Notes: generated by a model from the letters alone, not told the origin. A DNA stretch of 13,244 nucleotides from an uncultured Lachnospiraceae bacterium (GCA_937965795.1 CALCMD010000061.1:1-13244), one strand, 5' to 3'; positions 1 to 6,462 are shown, counted from the first letter of the stretch. Numbers and translations are program-made.

Positions 1-241
1 CTGCTGCGTATTGGCGGCGCAGACGCACAGAATGCTATTCGCATCCAGCCGGGAAACCTGCCGCATATCCCTAAGCGGACATTTCAGGGGCGCTTTTAGT
101 GCAGGCGAAATCCGACGCTTACGGAGACTTATGCGCGAAGGCTCTCCTGAGCGCATTAGTCGCAGTTAGCGTCTAGTTCGCCGGAGCGTTGCCCCAGTCC
201 GTGTGGGATATGCGGCAGGCTTCCCGGCGTCCGGCATAAAC
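1..241 (-). ncRNA. Candidate structured non-coding RNA, class unknown
   Basis: No credible reading frame crosses this block, but it is almost entirely self-complementary. Seen helices, in window positions: 49-71 with 205-227 (23 positions, 22 Watson-Crick); 76-80 with 197-201; 87-91 with 191-195; 104-109 with 177-182; 114-119 with 168-173; 126-129 with 158-161; 131-136 with 151-156, closed by a loop at 137-150. Two more hairpins follow on the 3' side of the minus strand: 30-35 with 41-46, and 4-8 with 18-22. The one imperfect position of the long outer helix (56/220) is A-C if read on the plus strand but U-G if read on the minus strand, and 30-46 also has a G-U on the minus strand. This favours minus-strand transcription. 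The 5' end near 241 is inferred from a GATAAT box at 248-253. The 3' end may lie beyond base 1. It does not look like tmRNA, RNase P, SRP or 6S RNA by eye. A clostridial class such as raiA RNA is one guess I cannot confirm. Confidence 0.6.
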
Positions 242-247
242 ATAGAA

Positions 248-276
248 ATTATCGGCTTCATATCCTTCCTGCGTAA
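248..276 (-). promoter_or_regulatory. Weak promoter candidate for the structured RNA
   Basis: On the minus strand a GATAAT (248-253) matches the -10 consensus at five of six positions. Seventeen bases upstream is TTACGC (271-276), a poor -35. Initiation would fall near 241, just before the outer helix of the predicted RNA. The -10 is good and the -35 is weak, so transcription by read-through from the DUF5688 gene remains possible. Confidence 0.3.
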
Positions 277-336
277 GTCATAATCTCCCACACAAACCGT
301 GATTGGCACAAAAACCTAATCGCCCAAACATCATTT

Positions 337-1224
337 TCAGAGACTTAGTCTATGACAGCTTCTTTCATAAAAATAAACGTGATCTGAAAGCACTTCCTCC
401 GGAAGTACCTGTGTCCGGTTGATCTCCCACACCATATCTTCAAGCTCCTCCTTGCTTGTCTGCACCTTCGCCGGAACAATGATACACTCATGAATACTGC
501 TCGGCAAAACATAGAAATCATCGTTTAATTTTTCCCCGATTTCAGAAAGGACGCTGTCATAAATGATATTCACCGCCCCGAAATGCCGCCTGCTGTTCGA
601 CAGCACATACATAGGAAGCTCTTCCTCCCGTTCCCGAAACAGCCCTGTCTCTTCAAAGTTTTCCTCCAGAATCTCGTTCATCTCCTTAAATTCATAAGGG
701 AAAAGCTGCGGCGTATTTCGCCTGGCTGTCTCATAAAGCTGCTTTTCTGTAATTTTCCAGATTTTTAAATGGCTGTTATGAATGAGGATCGTCCCGTTTC
801 CAATCTCCTCATTTTCTAATACATAATAAAATACAAGCGCGAGATCCAGACAGCAGACATGCGGTATCTCATGCAGCTTTTCTTCATTTCTGTCATAGTT
901 TATCAGTTTACAGACTACATGTGCTTCTGCTTTTTCGTAATTCGTATAGAAATCCGCATCGATCGGTGTGATCACTCTGCTCTTCTCGTAGATCTTCAGA
1001 ATATCTTCCAGAATCTCCGAAATCGTCGCTCCCTGCTCATAAATATGATAATAATCCTCCAGGTAGATCATCGGGGATATCTTTTGCTTTTCTTCCTCTA
1101 TGATGATTCCCTCCAGCTCCACTCCATTATTCTTCGTAATCCGGCGCCGCTTAACCTGCACCTCGTCTCCCATTTTCTCCTTTATACCGGCCTGCACCTT
1201 GCAGACAAATTCTTCGTAGCTCAA
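337..1224 (-). CDS. DUF5688 family protein
   Basis: A 295-residue soluble protein with no signal peptide or membrane segment. I recognise the overall pattern as DUF5688, a family abundant and often multi-copy in Lachnospiraceae, from the central and C-terminal blocks: Y-L-S-N-S-x-x-x-F-G-A near residues 207-217, and L-P-S-S-I-H-E near 241-247. Its function is unknown and no catalytic motif is evident. The start is TTG at 1222-1224. No in-frame ATG lies upstream, and AAGGAG at 1235-1240 sits 10 bases before it. The gene is transcribed away from ttcA, from its own promoter at 1326-1354. The next minus-strand element downstream is the candidate RNA at 1-241, with no clear intrinsic terminator between them. 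The gene call is secure; the family name comes from recalled sequence pattern only. Confidence 0.85.
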   Translation of the reverse strand: MSYEEFVCKVQAGIKEKMGDEVQVKRRRITKNNGVELEGIIIEEEKQKISPMIYLEDYYHIYEQGATISEILEDILKIYEKSRVITPIDADFYTNYEKAEAHVVCKLINYDRNEEKLHEIPHVCCLDLALVFYYVLENEEIGNGTILIHNSHLKIWKITEKQLYETARRNTPQLFPYEFKEMNEILEENFEETGLFREREEELPMYVLSNSRRHFGAVNIIYDSVLSEIGEKLNDDFYVLPSSIHECIIVPAKVQTSKEELEDMVWEINRTQVLPEEVLSDHVYFYERSCHRLSL

Positions 1225-1316
1225 AATCTTTCCTCTCCTTTTTGATTTTATCTTTTTTCCTGGAACCCGTGGTGCGAACGCACCTGATAATTTTAGATGT
1301 TTCTTAATGATTTTTT

Positions 1317-1361
1317 ATGTCACTTATGCTATCATATTTCTTTTCTTTCGTCAAGTGACAT
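1317..1361. repeat. Inverted repeat bracketing the DUF5688 promoter
   Basis: ATGTCACTT at 1317-1325 is perfectly repeated in inverse at 1353-1361, with a 27-base spacer. One arm overlaps the edge of the minus-strand -35 and the other covers the expected start point. This is where a dimeric repressor could bind two half sites. The spacing is long for a single operator, so chance cannot be excluded in this T-rich stretch. Confidence 0.35.
1326..1354 (-). promoter_or_regulatory. Promoter for the DUF5688 gene
   Basis: On the minus strand TTGACG (1349-1354) and TAGCAT (1326-1331) are separated by exactly 17 bases, a good sigma-A-type arrangement. The start point would be near 1319, giving a leader of about 95 bases. 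That leader contains a short hairpin at 1271-1284. The promoter is bracketed by a 9-base inverted repeat (1317-1325 and 1353-1361). Confidence 0.55.
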
Positions 1362-1382
1362 TTTGAAAAAAGACAGATTTTA

Positions 1383-1411
1383 TTGACTTTTCACTCTGAT
1401 AACGCTATTGT
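1383..1411 (+). promoter_or_regulatory. Promoter for the TtcA-family gene
   Basis: TTGACT (1383-1388) and TATTGT (1406-1411) are separated by 17 bases. Initiation would be around 1418, giving a leader of about 70 bases to the ATG at 1489. A GGGGG (1422-1426) and CCCCC (1449-1453) pair could form a leader hairpin just upstream of the ribosome binding site. The inferred start of transcription argues against use of the TTG at 1420. Confidence 0.6.
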
Positions 1412-1488
1412 AAAGATATTTGGGGGCATTCAGTTATAAACCACTTTTCCCCCGCATCTTGGAAATAAAAAACAAAAAGGAGATCTCC

Positions 1489-2223
1489 ATGAAATTACAG
1501 CAGTTGCTTAGTTATACACGAAAGGCCGTTGATGAATATCAGATGATTCAGCCGGGGGATAAGATCGCTGTCGGAATTTCCGGTGGAAAAGACAGTCTGA
1601 CCCTGCTCTATGCCCTGCACGGTCTTAAACGCTTTTATCCAAATCCTTTCGATATTCAGGCGATAACCGTCCATCTGGGATACAAAGACCTCGACCTGTC
1701 GCCCATTTCCTCCCTCTGTGAAGAGCTTTCCATCCCCTATACCATTGTGGATACAGAGATTGCCCATATTATTTTTGAGGAACGGAAAGAGGAAAATCCA
1801 TGCTCGCTCTGTGCGAAAATGCGGAAAGGCGCTTTTAATCAGGAGGCCAAACGCCTCGGCTGCAATAAAGTCGCTTATGCCCATCACAAAGATGATATTG
1901 TGGAAACTATGCTCCTTTCTCTGATTTTTGAAGGACGCTTTCACTCCTTCTCCCCCCGCACCTATCTGGACCGAATGGATATGACGGTCATTCGCCCTCT
2001 GATGTTCGTGGATGAAGCAGATGTGATTGGATTTAAAAACAAGTACGCCCTCCCGATCGTTAAAAATCCCTGTCCGGCAGACGGATATACGAAAAGGCAG
2101 TATGCCAAAGACCTGCTCCGTCAGCTCAATCAGGAAAATCCAGGCGTAAAAGAGCGGATGTTCACCGCCATCCTAAACGGCAATCTTGCCGGCTGGCCCA
2201 GTCGTACCCCGCACAGCAGATAA
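1489..2223 (+). CDS. ttcA: TtcA-family tRNA 2-thiocytidine biosynthesis protein
   Basis: A 244-residue cytoplasmic ATPase of the PP-loop family. TtcA adenylates C32 of certain tRNAs and replaces the O2 by sulfur, using an iron-sulfur cluster. Seen here: the PP-loop SGGKDS at residues 31-36; CSLC with Cys105 and Cys108; the AHHKDD motif at 131-136; and Cys195 in N-P-C-P. The three cysteines fit the cluster ligands known for TtcA, which separates it from TilS, a relative that lacks them. It is shorter than the E. coli enzyme (about 310 residues), mostly at the C-terminus, as is common in clostridial members. The start is ATG 1489, with AAGGAG (1477-1482) six bases upstream. The in-frame TTG at 1420 lies at the inferred transcription start and has no ribosome site. 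It has its own promoter and no evident terminator after it. The family is firm; the exact tRNA substrate is inference. Confidence 0.85.
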   Translation: MKLQQLLSYTRKAVDEYQMIQPGDKIAVGISGGKDSLTLLYALHGLKRFYPNPFDIQAITVHLGYKDLDLSPISSLCEELSIPYTIVDTEIAHIIFEERKEENPCSLCAKMRKGAFNQEAKRLGCNKVAYAHHKDDIVETMLLSLIFEGRFHSFSPRTYLDRMDMTVIRPLMFVDEADVIGFKNKYALPIVKNPCPADGYTKRQYAKDLLRQLNQENPGVKERMFTAILNGNLAGWPSRTPHSR

Positions 2224-2289
2224 GCAAAACCGTTTTATAAATACTTCATATTTTTTTAGATTCTATATATAGGATTCCTTTTTAAACTG

Positions 2290-2298
2290 TGCTATTCT
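2290..2298 (+). promoter_or_regulatory. Possible extended -10 promoter for the flavodoxin cluster
   Basis: TGCTATTCT (2290-2298) has the TG-N extension plus a four-of-six -10 match in a very AT-rich gap. No good -35 is present at 16-18 bases. If used, RNA would start near 2305, leaving a leader of about 27 bases before TTG 2332. It would also rule out the upstream TTG at 2299 as a start. Read-through from ttcA is the alternative. Confidence 0.3.
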
Positions 2299-2331
2299 TT
2301 GGAAAGAACAAAAGAATTGGAAGTGATAACT

Positions 2332-2850
2332 TTGAAAACACAGGTTCTCTATGTGAGCGGAACCGGGAATACAGAAAAAATCGCAAAAGTTCTCTATGGA
2401 GAAATTCCCGGAAATTCAAAAGACATCAAAACTCTGGATTCCTGCTTTGAAAAATGCTCTGCCGATGTCTATTTCATCGGATTCTGGGCAAACCGCGGTT
2501 CTGCCAGTGTGGAGATTCTGGACTATCTTTCCACTCTGCATGGAAAAAGTATTGCCCTCTTTGCCACATGCGGCATGGGAAACAGCCCTGCATATTATCG
2601 GAAAATAGAAACAAATGTATCGGCTTTCATTCCTGACGACAACCGGTATCTGGGAGCCTTTTTCTGTCAGGGAAAAATGCCCATGCAGGTACGGCGGAAA
2701 TACGAACAGATGGAGACACCGGAAAACGAAGCGATGGTCGCACAGATGCTCCGCAATTTCGATGAGGCGCTGCTCCATCCCGATCGGCAGGATATGATAA
2801 ATGCCCGTGCTTTCGTCCACTCTGTCTATCAAAAAATGCAGGCTCTTTAA
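2332..2850 (+). CDS. Flavodoxin family protein
   Basis: A 172-residue protein with a single flavodoxin fold, expected to bind FMN and carry electrons in the cytoplasm. The N-terminus has a beta strand followed by SGTGNT at residues 9-14, the FMN phosphate-binding loop. An F-W-A-N-R-G-S-A block (51-58) and an F-A-T-C-G-M-G-N block (77-84) fit the two loops that clamp the isoalloxazine ring. F-C-Q-G-K-M-P follows at 111-117. I chose TTG 2332 because it gives the family-typical M-K-T-x-V-L-Y-V-S start. A GGAAG at 2319-2323 lies 8 bases before it. The in-frame TTG at 2299 and GTG at 2323 have worse context. It is first in a cluster with three genes of unknown role, 22 bases ahead of the next. Its redox partner is unknown. 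It resembles the small flavodoxins that PGAP sometimes names BilS, but no bilirubin reductase gene is in view. Confidence 0.85.
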   Translation: MKTQVLYVSGTGNTEKIAKVLYGEIPGNSKDIKTLDSCFEKCSADVYFIGFWANRGSASVEILDYLSTLHGKSIALFATCGMGNSPAYYRKIETNVSAFIPDDNRYLGAFFCQGKMPMQVRRKYEQMETPENEAMVAQMLRNFDEALLHPDRQDMINARAFVHSVYQKMQAL

Positions 2851-2872
2851 AAATCAGGAAGAGGAGAAAAAT

Positions 2873-3268
2873 ATGAAAGAAAAATTCCAACGATTTATGT
2901 ATGGACGCTATGGAGTCGATGACTTTTCAAAATTTTTGCTTTATGCCACCCTTGCTCTATGCGTCATTACTCTTTTTATTCGAAGCCGGATTTTAAACCT
3001 GCTGCTTCTGGCCGGAATCATTTATCTGTATTTCCGTATGTTTTCAAAAAACTACCAGAAACGCTGCCAGGAAAACCTCTGGTTTCTGCGCAGAAAAGAT
3101 AAGTTTTTAAACTTTTTCCATCGAAAAAAAAGTCTTGCGCAGCAGAAAAAAGTTTACCGCATCTACATCTGCCCTGGCTGTAAGCAGAAGATCCGTATTC
3201 CCAAAGGCCACGGAAAAGTACAGATTACCTGCCCGAAATGCCATACAGATTTTATAAAACGTTCCTGA
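2873..3268 (+). CDS. Small membrane protein with C-terminal zinc ribbon
   Basis: A 131-residue protein I cannot name by family. Two hydrophobic stretches at about residues 20-37 and 39-55 are split by a short basic turn (R-S-R) and look like a membrane hairpin. A very basic linker (about 60-95) follows, then a four-cysteine zinc ribbon: C-P-G-C at 100-103 and C-P-K-C at 120-123, with a basic knuckle between. The basic linker suggests that the ribbon faces the cytoplasm, possibly close to nucleic acid or lipid head groups (inference). The start is ATG 2873, with GAGGAG (2861-2866) six bases upstream. A longer frame from 2801 overlaps the flavodoxin gene and has no ribosome site. It sits 22 bases after the flavodoxin gene and 19 before the DUF5685 gene, so it is very likely in the same transcript. 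Confidence 0.8.
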   Translation: MKEKFQRFMYGRYGVDDFSKFLLYATLALCVITLFIRSRILNLLLLAGIIYLYFRMFSKNYQKRCQENLWFLRRKDKFLNFFHRKKSLAQQKKVYRIYICPGCKQKIRIPKGHGKVQITCPKCHTDFIKRS

Positions 3269-3287
3269 TCGCCAAAAAGGAGACTTC

Positions 3288-4136
3288 ATGTTCGGATATA
3301 TCACCGTGAATCAGCAGGAGCTGAAAATAAAAGATTATAACCGTTACCGTTCCTATTACTGCGGTCTGTGCCAGGCTTTGCGGGAACGTTACGGAAAAAC
3401 AGGCCAGATAACCCTGACTTATGATATGACTTTTCTCGTCATTCTGCTCACCGGGCTGTATGAGCCGGAATGCCGTATAGACCAGCGCCGCTGCATGGTT
3501 CATCCCGGCAGAAAGCATGACATGCTGGTCAACGAGTTTTCCGCTTATGCCGCTGATATGAACATCCTGCTCGCTTATCATAACTGCATGGATGACTGGA
3601 TAGACGACAGGAATCTACTCAAGCTTTCCTCCGCCAAAATACTGGAAAGGAAATACAAGAGCCTGAAAAAACGTTATCCCCGACAAACAAATGCCATAGA
3701 AACCTACCTTGAACAAGTACATAAAAGCGAGCATGAAAATACAAATGATCTGGATTTAGTTTCCGGTTACACCGGAACACTTCTTGGCGAACTTTTCGTT
3801 TACCGGAGGGATGAATGGAATGACACATTACGCCGCATGGGATTTTTTCTCGGAAAATTTATTTATCTTATGGATGCCCTGGATGATCTGGAAAGTGATG
3901 AAAAGAAGAATCATTACAATCCCTGGAAATTTTACCGGGACAGGCTGGATTTTGAAGAGTTCAGCCGGAATATCCTGACCATGATGACGGCTGAATGCGC
4001 CAGAGAATTTGAAAAACTTCCCATCCTTATGGATGCCGAAATCCTGCGCAACATTTTATATTCCGGTCTTTGGACAAAATATGAATTGATGCAGCAGAAA
4101 AAACAGGAACTTAATCAGGAGAGAAAAAATAAATGA
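3288..4136 (+). CDS. DUF5685 family protein
   Basis: A 282-residue, mostly helical, soluble protein that I recognise as DUF5685, a clostridial family of unknown function usually found beside J-domain genes. Visible conserved-looking features are C-G-L-C at 25-28, Cys62 and Cys69 with His72, Asp46 in L-T-Y-D, an H-N-C-M-D-D-W-I-D-D block at 98-107, and D-A-L-D-D-L-E-S-D at 196-204 followed by Y-N-P at 210-212. The two Asp-rich helices about 95 residues apart could bind a divalent metal. The Cys/His group near the N-terminus could bind zinc or an iron-sulfur cluster (inference). The start is ATG 3288 with AAGGAG a few bases upstream. Its stop overlaps the start of the J-domain gene by 4 bases (ATGA), which implies translational coupling. 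Confidence 0.85.
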   Translation: MFGYITVNQQELKIKDYNRYRSYYCGLCQALRERYGKTGQITLTYDMTFLVILLTGLYEPECRIDQRRCMVHPGRKHDMLVNEFSAYAADMNILLAYHNCMDDWIDDRNLLKLSSAKILERKYKSLKKRYPRQTNAIETYLEQVHKSEHENTNDLDLVSGYTGTLLGELFVYRRDEWNDTLRRMGFFLGKFIYLMDALDDLESDEKKNHYNPWKFYRDRLDFEEFSRNILTMMTAECAREFEKLPILMDAEILRNILYSGLWTKYELMQQKKQELNQERKNK

Positions 4137-4735
4137 TGACAGACCCTTATCGTATCTTGGGCATCAGCCGTAATGCTACGGATGATGAGATTAAAAAGGC
4201 ATACCGGAACCTCAGCCGTAAATATCACCCTGATGCAAACATCGGCGCCCCAAATCCGGAAGAAATAGAAGAAAAATTCAAAGAAATCCAACAGGCATAC
4301 CATCAGATCATGTCCGAACGGGAACACGGTTCTTCCTCTTACAATGGAAACTTTTCCGGCAACGGACAGAACTTTTCCGGCAACGGTTCTTCGGTAAAAA
4401 TGCAGGCCGCTGCAAACTTTATCAATTCCCGTCACTTTAAAGAAGCGCTGAATGTCCTGAATGATATTCCGGAGCATGATGCGCAGTGGTATTTTTTCAG
4501 CGCCGTGGCAAATGCCGGACTTGGCAATAATATAACCGCAAAAGACCTGGCGTCCCAGGCAGCAGCCCTGGAACCCGGAAATATACAATACCGCCAATTC
4601 CTGCAACAGTTGGAATATGGCGGCGCCTGGTATCACTCTATGGGAAATACTTATGGAAGCCCTGTATCGGGCCACAATTATTGTATGAATCTTTGTATGC
4701 TCAATTTATTCTGCCACTGCTGCTTTCCCTGCTAA
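4133..4735 (+). CDS. J-domain protein with TPR-like region and Cys-rich tail
   Basis: A 200-residue co-chaperone. J-domain proteins deliver clients to DnaK and stimulate its ATPase. The J-domain covers residues 4-65 with the essential HPD at 32-34. A Gly/Asn/Ser linker (67-87) carries a seven-residue tandem repeat. A helical, TPR-like segment follows (about 90-160, including R-H-F-K-E-A-L). The C-terminus has six cysteines (184, 188, 194, 196, 197, 200). It lacks the G/F region and zinc domain of true DnaJ, so it is a specialised class III J-protein. The cysteine tail might bind metal or be membrane-attached (inference). It starts at ATG 4133, overlapping the DUF5685 stop; AGGAG at 4117-4121 is 11 bases ahead, and ATG 4136 is an alternative. 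Its last 35 bases overlap the convergent PHP gene. Confidence 0.88.
   Translation: MMTDPYRILGISRNATDDEIKKAYRNLSRKYHPDANIGAPNPEEIEEKFKEIQQAYHQIMSEREHGSSSYNGNFSGNGQNFSGNGSSVKMQAAANFINSRHFKEALNVLNDIPEHDAQWYFFSAVANAGLGNNITAKDLASQAAALEPGNIQYRQFLQQLEYGGAWYHSMGNTYGSPVSGHNYCMNLCMLNLFCHCCFPC
4349..4386 (+). repeat. In-frame 21-base tandem repeat in the J-protein linker
   Basis: Two identical 17-base copies (4349-4365 and 4370-4386) repeat with a 21-base period and encode N-F-S-G-N-G twice in the linker after the J-domain. Because the period is a multiple of three, copy-number change would lengthen or shorten the linker without a frameshift. Confidence 0.8.
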
Positions 4736-5522
4736 ACTTGCCAAGTTCCAGATATTTTGTTCTGACATGGCGTTTGTGCGCCCGCAGCAGGGCAGAAAGC
4801 TTATTGTAGAACCAGAAGGAATAGACCAGTACATGATGCGCAGCGCCGATCTTTTCCTTCGTGGTTCCGTGGTAATATTCCCCTCCAGCTTTGACGGGGG
4901 CTTTTTTTTTGACTGCCCGAATCAGGTCTGACTCACAGGTGATGACATCCGCAAATTCTGTATACGCCAACCCTACACACTTTTCTTTATGGGAATCGCT
5001 TCCGCCGAATCCCGGCAAATAATATTCTCTCGCCAGTTCTTTCGCCGCCCGGTTGCTTTCCGGCGTCTCGCAGGCATTAAAGGTTTCCACAAAATCCAGT
5101 TTCCGCATGACGGAATCCCTGGATTTTTTAAAAAGCCTCGTCCCTCCAAAGCTCATGTATTTTTCTCCGCAAGGATGCGCCGGACCCAGGATTCCCCCAT
5201 AGGCATGGACGATTGTAATCAGCAAAGACACCGGCATCCCTCTCACTTCCAGAATACGAAGCTTGATTCCGTCTGGCATCACCACAAGCATATGCCCCGC
5301 ATTGATGGTATCATACTCGATTCCCTTCAATACGATAAAGTCGTCCTCATCCTTGCGATTCTCTCTTTCTTTTTTCCAAGATCGGTAGCCGTCATAGGAA
5401 TTATGGTCTGTCACCAGCATTCCCTGAAAGCCCTTGTCTCTGAGAATGCGGATATAATCCTCAATTCCCACTCTTCCGTCCAGTGAGCCTTCTTTTGTAT
5501 GACAATGCATGTCAAATTTCAT
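4701..5522 (-). CDS. PHP-domain metal-dependent phosphoesterase
   Basis: A 273-residue cytoplasmic protein of the PHP family, which hydrolyses phosphoesters at a two- or three-metal site. Likely metal ligands are visible in order: H6-C-H8 at the N-terminus, D39-H40 in T-D-H-N, Glu69 in G-I-E-Y-D, His77, His116 in A-H-P, and D176/H178 in G-S-D-S-H. All are intact. Its length fits stand-alone PHP proteins of the YciV/RNase AM type and YtvI-like relatives, but the substrate cannot be read from the sequence. The C-terminal part (220-273) is basic and aromatic. ATG 5520-5522 is preceded by AAAGGA about ten bases upstream. It lies 90 bases downstream of sseB on the same strand and is probably co-transcribed. 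Its 3' end overlaps the J-protein gene. Confidence 0.88.
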   Translation of the reverse strand: MKFDMHCHTKEGSLDGRVGIEDYIRILRDKGFQGMLVTDHNSYDGYRSWKKERENRKDEDDFIVLKGIEYDTINAGHMLVVMPDGIKLRILEVRGMPVSLLITIVHAYGGILGPAHPCGEKYMSFGGTRLFKKSRDSVMRKLDFVETFNACETPESNRAAKELAREYYLPGFGGSDSHKEKCVGLAYTEFADVITCESDLIRAVKKKAPVKAGGEYYHGTTKEKIGAAHHVLVYSFWFYNKLSALLRAHKRHVRTKYLELGKFSRESSSGRIN

Positions 5523-5612
5523 ATGCCACCATCCTTTCGGCTATTCCGATCTATGAGAAAGATCTTTTCCTGCTATTCTTCCTTGCTGCATCCGTTTTCA
5601 TACATAGAAAGA

Positions 5613-6356
5613 TCAGTTTAACTGTCCTTTTTTCATCACTACATGCACACTGAATGGATTAATGATGATTCCTTCCGCCTGCTCTACAAGCACCTCCGGA
5701 ATTTTCTCATAGGGAACCAGCACGCCCCGGAATTTCTCCTGTCCTTTGAATTTATTAAATTCATGTATATCCGTAAAAAGCGGCTGAAACATAGCGTCGC
5801 CCTGGAGTTTCATCAGAGGAAGCTTCTGATCCTCCTGTACCGGAACGATGTAAGTTCCGCGGCGCATATTTACCATCACCTCTTCTTCCATCTCCTTAAG
5901 TTCCTGCGTTGGTTTTACATTCGGTTCTCTGCGGATACGCTGCATCAGATACATTGCCGTGAGCTGAAACTGCGGATTATCCACACGCACCTGGCCTTCT
6001 GGAATTTTGCTGTAATCCGGCGGTACCACCAGTTCTTCCAGGAGAATTTTCATCTCTTCCTCCCCTTTGTCAATAACCAGTACATTAATTCCCAGAAAAT
6101 ACAGACTGGAATAAAAATTCAGGAAATTTTTATTTTCCACCTTCATAATCTGCACCGGATTCTTCTCGTTGTGAAATTCTTCCGCCGCTTTTTTAATATC
6201 TTCTTCCTTCCGGAAAATGTAAATCTCATCATTATATGTCTCTTCGTCACAGTGGACGAAAGGAAGCCTTGTACATCTTGAAAACAGTACAAAAATCTCC
6301 TCTGCATTTCTTAATTGTTGAAGCATAAACCGTTTCTTGCTATCAATCTGTGCCAT
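5613..6356 (-). CDS. SseB family protein
   Basis: A 247-residue soluble protein with the two-part SseB architecture. The N-terminal SseB domain spans about residues 12-125, and the SseB C-terminal domain spans about 130-247, with the Y-x-V-P and F-T-D-x-x-E-F blocks typical of the family. SseB was named for enhanced serine sensitivity in E. coli; its biochemical role is still unclear. I place the start at ATG 6354-6356 because AAGGA lies 8 bases upstream and the protein then begins directly with family-like sequence. The longer open frame reaching 6722 would run antisense through the start of the YitT gene and past the likely promoter. It is the first gene of a probable sseB-PHP transcript, divergent from the YitT gene. 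Confidence 0.83.
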   Translation of the reverse strand: MAQIDSKKRFMLQQLRNAEEIFVLFSRCTRLPFVHCDEETYNDEIYIFRKEEDIKKAAEEFHNEKNPVQIMKVENKNFLNFYSSLYFLGINVLVIDKGEEEMKILLEELVVPPDYSKIPEGQVRVDNPQFQLTAMYLMQRIRREPNVKPTQELKEMEEEVMVNMRRGTYIVPVQEDQKLPLMKLQGDAMFQPLFTDIHEFNKFKGQEKFRGVLVPYEKIPEVLVEQAEGIIINPFSVHVVMKKGQLN

Positions 6357-6442
6357 TTGATCGTTCCTTCCTGCTTTTGTTATAAAAATCGTTCGGAATA
6401 GTGAAAACAAGAACAAATCCTTCCCCGCAGCCATTCCAAACC

Positions 6443-6462
6443 ATGATATGTTTATCATACCA
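6443..6462 (-). promoter_or_regulatory. Extended -10 promoter and small palindrome for sseB
   Basis: On the minus strand TGG-TATGAT (TATGAT at 6454-6459) is an extended -10 element without a good -35. It would start RNA near 6447, with a leader of about 90 bases to the sseB ATG. ATGATA and TATCAT (6443-6448 and 6453-6458, 4-base spacer) form a small palindrome right over the -10 and start site, a modest operator candidate. Confidence 0.4.

Noticed and set aside
1..241. tmRNA, RNase P, SRP or 6S RNA
   Set aside because: The hallmark conserved stretches of these RNAs were not found on either strand. The all-helical layout does not match their folds by eye.
1271..1284. Terminator or tRNA fragment (GGTGC/GCACC hairpin)
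   Set aside because: Only five base pairs with no T-tract after it on either strand and no cloverleaf around it; treated as a minor leader hairpin.
1420..1488. TTG start adding 23 residues to the TtcA protein
   Set aside because: It lies at the inferred transcription start with no ribosome site; ATG 1489 has AAGGAG six bases upstream.
2801..2872. Earlier start for the zinc-ribbon protein
   Set aside because: It overlaps the flavodoxin coding region and has no ribosome site, while ATG 2873 has GAGGAG at six bases.
4735..4747. Terminator after the J-domain gene (AACTTG-C-CAAGTT)
   Set aside because: The loop would be a single base and no T-tract follows; it is also within the PHP coding region.
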